Assembly: GCF_024807845.1 (NCBI RefSeq)
Contig: NZ_JANUEQ010000007.1
Location: forward strand, 186,001-250,000
Reading direction: 5' to 3'
From: Klebsiella sp. BIGb0407
Lineage (GTDB): Bacteria > Pseudomonadota > Gammaproteobacteria > Enterobacterales > Enterobacteriaceae
Length of the DNA: 64,000 nucleotides
Position numbers and translations under genes: made by a program. Under the pieces are notes generated by a model that did not search any database, was not told the origin of the DNA, and saw only the letters and a program-made list of their open reading frames with translations. Every line of letters starts with the position of its first letter. Position 1 is the stretch's first letter. Of this stretch, positions 26,226-34,921 are shown piece by piece.

Positions 26226-27359
26226 TTATAAGGGGATAGCCAGGCCTTGAACCCAGGTGTGTTGCACCTGCAAACCCGCGTCAAGAGCAATAAGGTTTGC
26301 CCGTTTGCCGACGCGGAGAGAGCCTAACGTGTCGTCAACGCCAATCATCGCTGCCGGATGCAGAGTGGCCATATGAATTGCTGTCCCTGCATCGATACCC
26401 GCGAGCGCCACCATGTTGCGAACCGCAGCATCGAGCGACAGCGTACTGCCCGCTAACCCACCGGACGCGGTGCGAACCACCCCGCCCTTCATCTCAACGT
26501 CATATCCGCAGATATCATATTTCCCGTCAGGCATTCCGGCGGCACGCATTGCATCGGTTATCAGCACCACACGGTCTTTTGCACACTGGGAGCACAGACG
26601 CATGACGGCCGGATGAACGTGATGACCATCGGCAATGAGTTCAATCCAGGCTCGAAAGTAGGTTAATCCTGCACCCACCATTCCCGGTTCACGGTGATGC
26701 AGACCGGTCATCCCATTGAAGCAGTGCACCAGGCCATCGGCGCCCGCATCGAGTGCGGCAAGGGTTTGCTCGTAGGTCGCGGCGCTATGGCCAAGCATCA
26801 CCCGAATACCACGCTGCTTAAGGTGGCGAATAGCCGCTATTGCCCCCGGTTTTTCTGGTGCCAGCGCCATAACACGCAAGGTATTTTGCGAACAGGCAAT
26901 AAGCGCATCGAGTTCGGTTAACTCCAGTTCGCGGAACAGTTCCGGCGGGTGGGCGCCTTTGTTCTGCGGCGTGAAATAGGGTCCTTCAAGATAGCTGCCG
27001 AGTATTTGTGCGCCAGGCCCGCCGTGATGCATTCGTCGGGCGATGCGTTGTAGTGCGGATTCAATCGATTTACGCGGCGCGGTTACGGTGGTGGGCAGCC
27101 AGGCACCAACTCCTTCCCGCGCTTTGTGCATCGCCAGGGTGTCGAGCGTTTGCGGATCCTCATCCATCACATCGACTCCGGCGCCACCATGGACGTGGAG
27201 GTCGATGTACGCCGGGCAGAGCAGCTCGGCATCGCGCGTCGTAACGCCGGCTGGGATGGGCTCAATGGCGGTAATTTTCCCCTCGCTGATATGTAACTGA
27301 TGGTCGTCCATCCAGCCTGTTTCGCTCAGTACACGATGAGCACGCAGTAGCATGCTCAT
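26226..27359 (-). CDS. agaA: N-acetylgalactosamine-6-phosphate deacetylase
   Basis: Removes acetate from GalNAc 6-phosphate. The 377-residue amidohydrolase has the metal-site YIDLHVHGGAGVDVMDED near residue 50, a metal Glu in YLEGPYF, and metal histidines in MLGHSAATYEQ and GLVHCFNGM. The catalytic ITDAMRAAG is followed by a C-terminal GKRANLIALD. It is full length, unlike the truncated K-12 gene. ATG 27359 overlaps the end of agaF by 4 bases. Position within the aga operon separates it from NagA, which shares the fold. Confidence 0.9.
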   Translation of the reverse strand: MSMLLRAHRVLSETGWMDDHQLHISEGKITAIEPIPAGVTTRDAELLCPAYIDLHVHGGAGVDVMDEDPQTLDTLAMHKAREGVGAWLPTTVTAPRKSIESALQRIARRMHHGGPGAQILGSYLEGPYFTPQNKGAHPPELFRELELTELDALIACSQNTLRVMALAPEKPGAIAAIRHLKQRGIRVMLGHSAATYEQTLAALDAGADGLVHCFNGMTGLHHREPGMVGAGLTYFRAWIELIADGHHVHPAVMRLCSQCAKDRVVLITDAMRAAGMPDGKYDICGYDVEMKGGVVRTASGGLAGSTLSLDAAVRNMVALAGIDAGTAIHMATLHPAAMIGVDDTLGSLRVGKRANLIALDAGLQVQHTWVQGLAIPL

Positions 27360-27790
27360 ATGCCTTCCTCAATCGCCTTTTCCTCGCGATAGCGTCCCAG
27401 TTCATCCACCAGACTTGTCAGCCCCCGGTGCCCGCACTCTAACGCCTGAAGGCGGAATGCCTCGCTACTCAGGTCATCACGCTCAAGCACCATTTCCAGC
27501 AGTAACTGCAGGTTGGTGCCGGTAATCACTTCTCGTCCGGGTTTTTGCATAGCCAGTATCGACGCCACCCGGAAGGGCGTTCCGCCCAGCAGGTCGGTTA
27601 AAAAGACGACATCCTGCTCGGGATCGAGTGTGTTAATGGCCTCTGAGAGTTGCGAGGTCAGCAGCGCCGTGGTGGAAGCTTGTGGAAAATCAACGGCGAC
27701 AAACTGCGGCTGCTCGCCAAGGATTTGCTTCATTGCTTGTTCCAGGCCGCTGGCGAACCCGCCGTGGCCGCAAAGGATAATGCCTAACAT
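27356..27790 (-). CDS. agaF: PTS mannose-family EIIA for GalNAc
   Basis: A 144-residue IIA-man domain. The phosphorylatable His is residue 9 in MLGIILCGHGGFASGLEQ. DVVFLTDLLGGTPFRVAS and ITGTNLQLLLEMVLER are family signatures. It passes phosphate from HPr to AgaV. It is a free subunit rather than fused to IIB, as in other GalNAc systems. It lies 15 bases after agaE and overlaps agaA by 4. Confidence 0.9.
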   Translation of the reverse strand: MLGIILCGHGGFASGLEQAMKQILGEQPQFVAVDFPQASTTALLTSQLSEAINTLDPEQDVVFLTDLLGGTPFRVASILAMQKPGREVITGTNLQLLLEMVLERDDLSSEAFRLQALECGHRGLTSLVDELGRYREEKAIEEGI

Positions 27791-27805
27791 TATGACTCCT
27801 GAGAC

Positions 27806-28693
27806 TTACAAGAAGTGGGCGAACTTACCGACTACACCGAGGACAACGGTGATACCAATCAGGCGTAGCGGGCTCCAGCCACGACGGACTAACCAGTACA
27901 TCATCAGGGTATAAACCAACGGCAGGAAAGCGGGCATCAGTTTATCGATAACGTCAGTTTGCAGCTTAACGACGGCATCTCCTGCGGTTATCTCGAGTGT
28001 CGTATTGAGTCGAACATAGGTCGCAACCAGCGCGCCGATCACGGTCATCCCGACAATCGACGCTGCGTGACCGACCTTACGTGTATTCGCTTTAATAAGC
28101 GGAATGGCTGCTACGCCCATACGGTATGCGTAGTGGGCCAGCCCAAAACGCAGCCCAAGGTGCACCACGTTGAACATCACGAAAAAAACCACTGCGCCGA
28201 GGATGGAACCTTGCAATGCCAGGCTTGCACCGATGCCCCCGCAAATAGGCAACAATGTGAGCCAGAACATCGCATCACCGATACCGCCCAGGGGGGCACC
28301 TACGGCAATTTTAGTGCTCTGAATACTGTTAACGTCCTGCTTGGAGCGCTCCATCGCGAGGATAATGCCGATAACAAAGGTGACGAGGAACGGATGGGTA
28401 TTAAAGAATCCCATGTGTCCTTTCATGGCACGGGCAAGATCGCGTTTGTTGGTGTGGATCTTCTTCAGTGCGGGCAACAGGCCATATAGCCAGCCGGAGG
28501 CCTGCATACGTTCGTAGTTGAAAGACGCCTGCAGTAGCAGGGATCGCCATGCCACACGATTGATGTCCTTCCTGGTGAGTTCTTCACCAATAGTCTGATC
28601 TTCATAGGTGTTTTCATTGACGCCGGTCAGCAGATTTTTCTCTTCATTTTCAGTAATCGACGGCAGGGGGGTTTTATTAGATTCCATCTTCAA
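27806..28693 (-). CDS. agaE: PTS mannose-family EIID for GalNAc
   Basis: A 295-residue membrane subunit of the GalNAc transporter. The family opening RVAWRSLLLQASFNYERMQASG and AMKGHMGFFNTHPFLVTFVIG are present. Several helices follow (GGIGDAMFWLTLLPICGGIGASL, AVVFFVMFNVVHLGLRF), with the C-terminal anchor LRLIGITVVLGVVGKFAHFL. Its start overlaps agaW by 17 bases. Confidence 0.9.
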   Translation of the reverse strand: MKMESNKTPLPSITENEEKNLLTGVNENTYEDQTIGEELTRKDINRVAWRSLLLQASFNYERMQASGWLYGLLPALKKIHTNKRDLARAMKGHMGFFNTHPFLVTFVIGIILAMERSKQDVNSIQSTKIAVGAPLGGIGDAMFWLTLLPICGGIGASLALQGSILGAVVFFVMFNVVHLGLRFGLAHYAYRMGVAAIPLIKANTRKVGHAASIVGMTVIGALVATYVRLNTTLEITAGDAVVKLQTDVIDKLMPAFLPLVYTLMMYWLVRRGWSPLRLIGITVVLGVVGKFAHFL

Positions 28694-29456
28694 ACTCCTC
28701 TTTCTGGGTCTGAGATACAGTGGGTTCCGGATCTTTACGCATCAGATCGATAAGAGCCATTGCCAGAGCAGCTGCGGCAATCGCTAGTACGGGGAGTTTC
28801 AGCCATGCGGCGGCAACGAAACCGATGATGAAGTAAGGGATGTAGACGTTTTTCATCATGATTTTCAGCAGTACAGCAAAACCGATAGCTGGCATGATGC
28901 CGCCCGCAACGCCGAGACCGTCGATAAGCCGCGCTGGCAGGGTATCAATAATGGTTTTGGCGTGCTCTGCACCGAAGTAAATCGGCAGGAAAGCACAGAA
29001 GAAGTAGAAAATTCCTAGCGCCAGCAACGCCAGGTAGTTCACTCGCTCAATACCGCGGGTGTCGGCATTTGCCGCCATGCGATCACAGCGGGACATCACG
29101 CCGGACATCACCGAGAATAGGAAGGTAATCCCCATCTGGACTGCGACAGCGAAGGGTACCGCAACGCCGACAGCGACTTCCGGTTTAACACCGGTGGAAA
29201 TCGCGAACGCGGTACCGACGATGGTGCCGATAATCACATTAGGTGGCTGCGCGCCAGCGAGCGGCGCAAGGCCCATCCATACCAGTTCCAGCGTACCACC
29301 GGTAAGAATACCGGTATGCAGATCGCCGAGGACAAGACCCACCAGCGGCCCGAGAACCACCGGCCGGTGCATGTGTGTTAAGCCGTTGAACATATCCAGG
29401 CCGGCGATAAAGGCAAGAATGCCCAGCGAAAAAGCCTGTAATAGACTGATTTCCAT
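28677..29456 (-). CDS. agaW: PTS mannose-family EIIC for GalNAc
   Basis: About 259 residues from ATG 29456 (MEISLLQAFSLGILAFIAGL), with seven to eight hydrophobic helices including GPLVGLVLGDLHTGILTGGT and LELVWMGLAPLAGAQPPNV, the sugar-channel signatures of IIC-man/sor proteins. It forms the translocation channel with AgaE. The longer open frame upstream overlaps agaV and lacks a ribosome site, so this start is preferred. Confidence 0.9.
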   Translation of the reverse strand: MEISLLQAFSLGILAFIAGLDMFNGLTHMHRPVVLGPLVGLVLGDLHTGILTGGTLELVWMGLAPLAGAQPPNVIIGTIVGTAFAISTGVKPEVAVGVAVPFAVAVQMGITFLFSVMSGVMSRCDRMAANADTRGIERVNYLALLALGIFYFFCAFLPIYFGAEHAKTIIDTLPARLIDGLGVAGGIMPAIGFAVLLKIMMKNVYIPYFIIGFVAAAWLKLPVLAIAAAALAMALIDLMRKDPEPTVSQTQKEEFEDGI

Positions 29457-29466
29457 CGCGAATCCC

Positions 29467-29940
29467 TCAGAGTAGTTTGTAGAGGTCCATAGCCGTTTCA
29501 GTCGGAACGCCCTGCACGAAGCATTCCACACCGGCAGCTTTCAGGCCGCTGAAGGCGGTAATGTCGTCAGCATCGACGGAAACCGTTTTGGCGATTTGTT
29601 GTTTGCCATCGGCATAGTGCATGTTGCCCACGTTGATTCGTGTGACTGGCACACCTCCCTCAACCAGCTTGAGGAAATCAGCAGGAGATTTGCAGACCAG
29701 CAGAATTTTCTGGCGATCGGCTGCCCGGTGAATGTTGTCTATCACTTTTTGCAGCGACCAGAAGCGTACGGCGATCCCTTCTGCCAGTACCATCTCCATC
29801 AGGTTCTGCTGCACCGGGTCTTCGGCGACTTCATCATTGGCAACCAGCACCAGGTTTGCTCCGGCGAATCCAACCCACTGCACACCGACCTGACCGTGAA
29901 TTAAACGCTCATCAATACGACTTAGAACGATATTGGGCAT
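29467..29940 (-). CDS. agaV: PTS mannose-family EIIB for GalNAc
   Basis: A 157-residue IIB subunit starting MPNIVLSRIDERLIHGQVGV; His15 is the phosphorylation site. ANLVLVANDEVAEDPVQQNL and VPVTRINVGNMHYADGKQ are characteristic, with a hexose-specific FVQGVPTETAMDLYKLL end. The start at 29940 follows GAGGAATTCC. It lies 10 bases before agaW and 16 after agaZ. Confidence 0.91.
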   Translation of the reverse strand: MPNIVLSRIDERLIHGQVGVQWVGFAGANLVLVANDEVAEDPVQQNLMEMVLAEGIAVRFWSLQKVIDNIHRAADRQKILLVCKSPADFLKLVEGGVPVTRINVGNMHYADGKQQIAKTVSVDADDITAFSGLKAAGVECFVQGVPTETAMDLYKLL

Positions 29941-29956
29941 TATGGAATTCCTCTTA

Positions 29957-31249
29957 TTATTTATGGGTCTGAACACTCTGGCATGCGTCGTGATACTGAC
30001 GTATTACCTCCTGGATGTGGTCGATGATTAATTCGCGCGGTGTGGCAGTAAGTTCTCCGGCGCGGACTTTACTGTACTGAAGCGGCAGATACTGGCTGAT
30101 AAGTGGCAGCGGAATAGGGTCATCGGCTAGATTGCGTACCAGCTGCTCGAAGGCCTCATCAATTTGCCCGTCTGGCCAGTAATAACGCACTCGGTCAGAG
30201 TAGCTATAGCCGCGCGCCAGGCGTCGGGCATTACTGTCGCCGTGATAATGGTTTTGCCAGTATTCCGGGTGATCCAGCATGACGTTTTCAAGAATATGGC
30301 GTAGCCCGGAGCAGGCTTTTGCCGTGAGCAGTTCTTCTTCAATGGCGGCGAGCGAGAACAGTGCTTCACGCAGGGCAAAGGTGAGTGCCGGGCCGACTTT
30401 CAGGATGGCGAAGTGATCAACCACGAGCTGACGCAGTGCCTGCGGCGTCTGATAGTCCGTGGAGTGCGCTTCAAATACCAGAGTGTCATACTCTTCCACC
30501 ATCTGACTCAGCGCCACTGCTTTTTGCGGCTGATAATCGATAACGTGAGTGTGGTCAAACTCGACGCCAGGCTGAACCACCAGACCCACAATCCGTGGCC
30601 AGATAGCGCTCAACCCTTCGGTCCCGAATGCATCGCGATGTGCCTGCAGGGTGGCTTTGGCTGCTTCCGGCGTGGTCACCGCCAGCTCGGTCAGCGTTTC
30701 CTGTGCGCCGCCCGGTACCGGGACTTCGGTACCTATAACGTATTCCAGGGAGGATTCGCCAAAATGCTTCTGTGCTGTGGTTTCAGCTATTCTGGCTAGC
30801 CTGGCCGCACGTGACGCGACAACTTCGTCAGTTAATGGCACCGGGTCGTCGGCACAGGACATGCTGCAGTCGAGATGAATTTTGCTGAATCCAGCGGCGA
30901 CGTAGTTTTGGATTAAGTCATCGGCATGCGCCATGGCTTCGGCAGCTGGTAGATGTTGCCAGCGGTTTGGGCCCAAGTGATCGCCACCTAAAATCAGCAG
31001 CGAAGTAGGGTAGTCAAGCTTGTCGGCAAGCTGGCAGACAAAACCGCGGAAGTCTGCGGGAGTCATCCCCGTGTAGCCGCCAAACTGATCGACTTGGTTA
31101 GAGGTTGCTTCTATAAGGAGTGGGGTATTGTGTTTCTTTGCGAAGCGAATGGCGGATTCCAGAACCAGCGGATGTGCCGAGCAAACCGCATAAATTCCTG
31201 TCGCGGTTCCCTGTTTGTGCTGTTTCACTATTTCTGTCAAATGTTTCAC
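29957..31249 (-). CDS. agaZ: Tagatose-1,6-bisphosphate aldolase, GatZ/KbaZ-type subunit
   Basis: A non-catalytic chaperone-like subunit needed for full AgaY activity. The protein opens with a GTG codon at 31249 preceded by GAGAGGAAA, matching the usual KHLTEIV start; ATG 31261 is in frame but has no ribosome site. Family signatures are [50 protein letters not shown], and [13 protein letters not shown]. With 430 residues it is full length. First gene of the agaZVWEFA operon, divergent from agaR. Confidence 0.91.
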   Translation of the reverse strand: MKHLTEIVKQHKQGTATGIYAVCSAHPLVLESAIRFAKKHNTPLLIEATSNQVDQFGGYTGMTPADFRGFVCQLADKLDYPTSLLILGGDHLGPNRWQHLPAAEAMAHADDLIQNYVAAGFSKIHLDCSMSCADDPVPLTDEVVASRAARLARIAETTAQKHFGESSLEYVIGTEVPVPGGAQETLTELAVTTPEAAKATLQAHRDAFGTEGLSAIWPRIVGLVVQPGVEFDHTHVIDYQPQKAVALSQMVEEYDTLVFEAHSTDYQTPQALRQLVVDHFAILKVGPALTFALREALFSLAAIEEELLTAKACSGLRHILENVMLDHPEYWQNHYHGDSNARRLARGYSYSDRVRYYWPDGQIDEAFEQLVRNLADDPIPLPLISQYLPLQYSKVRAGELTATPRELIIDHIQEVIRQYHDACQSVQTHK

Positions 31250-31281
31250 TTTCCTCTCCATAGTGGTTCGATTTGGCTATA

Positions 31282-31481
31282 ATCTTTCGATTCATTTCGA
31301 TTTATACTGCATCAAGGTGTTATGAAAATAAAACGAAAGATTATGGTTTTTAGATCTGTTTCACAAAAGAAACGTAATGAAAGTTACTGAATACCGTCTT
31401 TATCACAGTTGATCCGAGGACAGTGCTTGCATTCGTGCAAAGGAAAGGTATTAATAGGCGAATCGAAATGAAACGAAAGAT
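31282..31481. promoter_or_regulatory. AgaR-type operators between agaZ and agaR
   Basis: Three copies of the TTTCGTTTC-type repeat are visible: CTTTCGATTCATTTCGATTT (31284-31303), GAAAATAAAACGAAAGAT (31324-31341) and AATCGAAATGAAACGAAAG (31461-31479). The first lies against agaZ and the last within 20 bases of the agaR start, so AgaR probably represses both directions and itself. These match the AT-rich AgaR site known from E. coli. Confidence 0.72.
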
Positions 31482-31499
31482 TTGACTAAAGGATCACCT

Positions 31500-32309
31500 A
31501 TGAGCAGCACCGATTATTCAACGGATAAGCGCGTCACTGGTACCAGTGAACGACGCGAGCAGATAATCCAGCGATTACGGCAGCAGGGAAGCGTTCAGGT
31601 TAACGATCTTTCTGCGCTGTTTGGTGTCTCGACGGTGACCATTCGCAACGATCTGGCTTTTTTAGAAAAACAGGGAATTGCCGTTCGCGCTTACGGAGGG
31701 GCACTCATCTGTGAAGGAAATGCCACCGCCAGTGAACCCTCGGTTGAGGATAAGAGTTCCCTCAATACGGCCTTGAAGCGTGGTATCGCCCGTGTAGCGG
31801 CGGAGCTTATTCAGCCGGGGCACCGGGTTATCCTCGACTCCGGTACCACGACGTATGAAATTGCTCGCATGATGCGTCATCATCATGATGTTATTGCGAT
31901 GACCAACGGGATGAATGTTGGCACAGCGCTACTCGAAGCCGAAGGCGTCGAACTCCTGATGACCGGCGGGTCCTTGCGCCGTCAGTCACTCTCATTTTAT
32001 GGCGACCAGGCAGAGCAGTCGTTACAGAATTACCACTTCGACATGCTATTCCTTGGCGTCGATGCCATTGATACCGAACGCGGTGTGAGTACCCATAATG
32101 AAGACGAGGCGCGACTAAACCGCCGCATGTGTGAGGTTGCCGAGCGTATTATCGTCGTCACTGATTCCAGCAAGTTCAATCGCTCAAGCCTGCACAAAAT
32201 CATTGATACCCAGAGAATTGACCTGGTGATTACGGATGAAGGCGTACCGGCCGAAAGCCTGAAAGAGCTACAGCGTTCCGGGATTGAGGTTATTTTGGTG
32301 CGGGAATAA
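31500..32309 (+). CDS. agaR: DeoR-family repressor of GalNAc catabolism
   Basis: A 269-residue regulator starting [12 protein letters not shown] at 31500 (AAAGGA upstream). The DeoR helix-turn-helix is [20 protein letters not shown]...[12 protein letters not shown]. The C-terminal sugar-phosphate-sensing DeoRC domain carries [32 protein letters not shown] and VVTDSSKF. It should sense GalNAc 6-phosphate or a later intermediate. Operator-like repeats lie on both sides of its promoter. Confidence 0.92.
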   Translation: MSSTDYSTDKRVTGTSERREQIIQRLRQQGSVQVNDLSALFGVSTVTIRNDLAFLEKQGIAVRAYGGALICEGNATASEPSVEDKSSLNTALKRGIARVAAELIQPGHRVILDSGTTTYEIARMMRHHHDVIAMTNGMNVGTALLEAEGVELLMTGGSLRRQSLSFYGDQAEQSLQNYHFDMLFLGVDAIDTERGVSTHNEDEARLNRRMCEVAERIIVVTDSSKFNRSSLHKIIDTQRIDLVITDEGVPAESLKELQRSGIEVILVRE

Positions 32310-32337
32310 CCCTGGTTTTCAGGAACAACAGCCAGGG
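32310..32337 (+). terminator. Hairpin after agaR
   Basis: CCCTGG ... CCAGGG pair across a 16-base loop right at the agaR stop. No T run follows, so it is only a weak candidate for separating agaR from the convergent efflux operon. Confidence 0.35.
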
Positions 32338-32422
32338 TACCCTTAAGCGATATTTGGAGTTTTGAAGGCGGGGAGATGGTCTATGGCGATACAACGTGAC
32401 CTTAGTTTACTGATCAAAATGC

Positions 32423-33802
32423 TTATTTCACAACCCACCCCCCACCCAACGCCTTATACAGATCAATTTGCGCCAGCAGCAGGTTATTTTTAGCCTTAAC
32501 TTCGTCAGTCTGTACCGAGAACAGGGTGCGCTGGGCGTCGAGTACGTCGAGGTAGGATGAGTAGCCGTTTTGGTAGCGGTTCTGGGCGATGCGCAGGGTT
32601 TCCTGGGCAACTTTTTGCTGTGCCTGCCGCTCGGCCCATTGTTCCTGGTAGCCGGTGATGGCGTCGAGGCTGTCGTTGACCTCGGCAAAGGCATTTCGCA
32701 CTATTTTTTCATAGCTATAGAGCGCCTGGTTACGCTGGGACTGGGAGATATCCACTTCGGCATTCAGCGCCTGGCGGTTGAGCAGCGGGGCCAGGATACT
32801 GCCGCCCAGGCTCCAGAGCTGGAGGGGGTTATCGAGCAGGTTGGCTAGCCTGCGGTCCTGTATCGATCCCGTTGCGGTTAAGTTTATCGATGGCAGCAGG
32901 TTGCCGCGGGATTTAGCCAGGGTCGCATCTGCGGCTATCAGCTGTTGTTCGGCCTCGACGATATCCGGTCGGCGGTTTAGCAGGGTTGAAGGCAGTTGTG
33001 ACGGCAGGCTCAGAGGCGTCAGGGTATCGAAGTCGGTGTTGCGAACGACGTCTCCCGGGTTAGCGCCCAGCAGCAGGCTCAGGGCGTTCTCCTGCTGCAC
33101 AATCTGATGCTTCAGCTGGGGCAGCTGCGCCCGGGTTGAGCGTAGTTCGGAGTCAGACTGCATCAGTTCCAGCTGTGAGCTATACCCGGCGGCCACCTGG
33201 CGTTTTGCCAGGTTAAAGGCTTCTTCCCGGGATTTCAGGGTTGATTCCGTGACTTGCAGCTGTTCATCCAGCGCCATCAGGGTGACATAGCCTGATGCCA
33301 CTAGCGATGTGACGGTTAAATCCGCGGCTGCGGCGGCCGCTTTTTGCGCTTCCAGCGTGGCGGCAGCGGCTTTAGCGGCGCTGCTATTCACGCCCCAGAG
33401 ATCGACATCATAGCTTGCGGTCAGGCTGCCTTTATACAGCGTGCTGTAGACGGGCAGGCCGGTCGCGGCAGATTGAGCGCGCGCGCGGGAGCCGTTGATT
33501 CCGGCATCCAATGATGGAAACAGGCTGCCTTCTGAGGCATAGACGCGGGCCTGATACTCATTGACCCGCTCCCGGGCAATCAGTACGTCGCTGTTATTGC
33601 GCAAGGCCAGGTCGACGTACTGGTTCAGATGATTATCGTGAAAATTGCGCCACCAGCGTTGTTCCACCGGGCTTGCGGCACCATGAGCGGTGCGCCACTC
33701 AGTGGGGATCTGCAATGACGGTTTTGCGGGCGCAACATCCACCGACTGGCAGGCGCTCAGCATAACGGTGGTTATCAGCACCGCGATAGGGCGAAGGATC
33801 AT
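32423..33802 (-). CDS. Outer-membrane efflux lipoprotein (NodT/OprM family)
   Basis: A TolC-like channel. The 459-residue precursor has a lipobox LSACQS (Cys18). Two repeated OEP domains begin HLNQYVDLALRNNSDVLIAR and QLLNRRPDIVEAEQQLIAADATLA-type segments, with long coiled helices between (AAAKAAAATLEAQKAAAAAA and QRNQALYSYEKIVRNAFAEV). C-terminal YLDVLDAQRTLFSVQ is the family hallmark. It is the last gene of a three-gene pump operon and starts inside the end of the adaptor gene (ATGA-type overlap). Confidence 0.88.
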   Translation of the reverse strand: MILRPIAVLITTVMLSACQSVDVAPAKPSLQIPTEWRTAHGAASPVEQRWWRNFHDNHLNQYVDLALRNNSDVLIARERVNEYQARVYASEGSLFPSLDAGINGSRARAQSAATGLPVYSTLYKGSLTASYDVDLWGVNSSAAKAAAATLEAQKAAAAAADLTVTSLVASGYVTLMALDEQLQVTESTLKSREEAFNLAKRQVAAGYSSQLELMQSDSELRSTRAQLPQLKHQIVQQENALSLLLGANPGDVVRNTDFDTLTPLSLPSQLPSTLLNRRPDIVEAEQQLIAADATLAKSRGNLLPSINLTATGSIQDRRLANLLDNPLQLWSLGGSILAPLLNRQALNAEVDISQSQRNQALYSYEKIVRNAFAEVNDSLDAITGYQEQWAERQAQQKVAQETLRIAQNRYQNGYSSYLDVLDAQRTLFSVQTDEVKAKNNLLLAQIDLYKALGGGWVVK

Positions 33803-34878
33803 TTTACCTCCTCGGTATTGATGGTCACCTGAACCGACATGCCGGGGCGTAGCAGGGCAGATTCCTCAGGTTTACTCAGGACCTCGATACGCACCGGTAT
33901 ACGCTGGGCGATTTTCACAAAGTTACCGGTCGCGTTATCCGGGCTGATCGCGCTGAACTCCACGCCGGTTGCGGGCGAGATACTTTCGACCCGGCCTTGA
34001 TAGGCTTTACCGTCCAGGGCATCGACGGTAAATTTCACCGACTGTCCGACCCGCAGGTTAGCCAGCTGCGTCTCTTTCATATTGGCGATAACCCAGCGCT
34101 GGGAAGGGACCAGCGAAGTCAGGTGGGTTCCGGCGGTGACGTAGGCTCCCTGGCGTACCGATATTTGCCCGAGCTGGCCATCGCGCGGGGCGATAATCCG
34201 GGTATTCTCCAGGTCGATTTTTGCCAGCTCCAGCGTTGCTTTCGCGTTCTCGACATCCGCCTCCAGCGAATCACGATTGACGATCACCGTCTGTAAATCC
34301 TGGCGCGACATCTCAAGGGTCGCTTTAGCCTGGTCGATATCGGCGCTACCCTGTGCGGCACTTGCCAGAGCAGCGTCACGTTCACGAATAGAGAGGGAAC
34401 CGTCCGCGGTCAAATCTTTTACCCGCTTCAGGTCAGCCTGGTTTTTCAGGCTCTGTGCCTTCGCATTTTTCAGCGCCGCTTCGTTACGCAGGATAACCGC
34501 CTCTGCGCTTTTGTGCTGTTGCAGGTTATTTTTCAGCGCCGCGATTTTCATCGCCAGCTGTGCCTCCGCCTGATGCACTCGCTGGCTATAGATCCGGTCG
34601 TCAATCTGGAATAACACCTCACCTTGTTTCACATAAGCAAAATCTTTCACCGGAACATCGGTGATATAGCCGTTAACCTGGGGGCTGATAAAGGTGGTTT
34701 GCCCGCGAACGTAGGCGTTATCGGTAAATTGTGCTGAGCGGGTAAAAGGGGGTAATTGCCAGGCGTAGAGAATAACCAGTACGCCAAGGATACCAATGGC
34801 TGCGGCCGTGAAAATTGACACTATCCGCAGATTATTACGGATACTGACCTGCTCTTTTGCGGCATCCTGCTGGCTCAT
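33799..34878 (-). CDS. HlyD/EmrA-type membrane-fusion protein
   Basis: About 359 residues from ATG 34878 (CAGGAG five bases upstream; the GTG six bases earlier is less likely). One N-terminal helix (FTAAAIGILGVLVILYAW) is followed by the lipoyl half-motif DNAYVRGQTTFISPQVNGYI. The coiled-coil hairpin lies about 95-215 and the second lipoyl half is RIIAPRDGQLGQISVRQGAY, with a C-terminal beta-barrel. It bridges the MFS pump and the outer-membrane channel. Confidence 0.88.
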   Translation of the reverse strand: MSQQDAAKEQVSIRNNLRIVSIFTAAAIGILGVLVILYAWQLPPFTRSAQFTDNAYVRGQTTFISPQVNGYITDVPVKDFAYVKQGEVLFQIDDRIYSQRVHQAEAQLAMKIAALKNNLQQHKSAEAVILRNEAALKNAKAQSLKNQADLKRVKDLTADGSLSIRERDAALASAAQGSADIDQAKATLEMSRQDLQTVIVNRDSLEADVENAKATLELAKIDLENTRIIAPRDGQLGQISVRQGAYVTAGTHLTSLVPSQRWVIANMKETQLANLRVGQSVKFTVDALDGKAYQGRVESISPATGVEFSAISPDNATGNFVKIAQRIPVRIEVLSKPEESALLRPGMSVQVTINTEEVK

Positions 34879-34921
34879 AACCACTCCTGAAATAAAATAT
34901 TAGTCATTGTTTTAACGTTCA

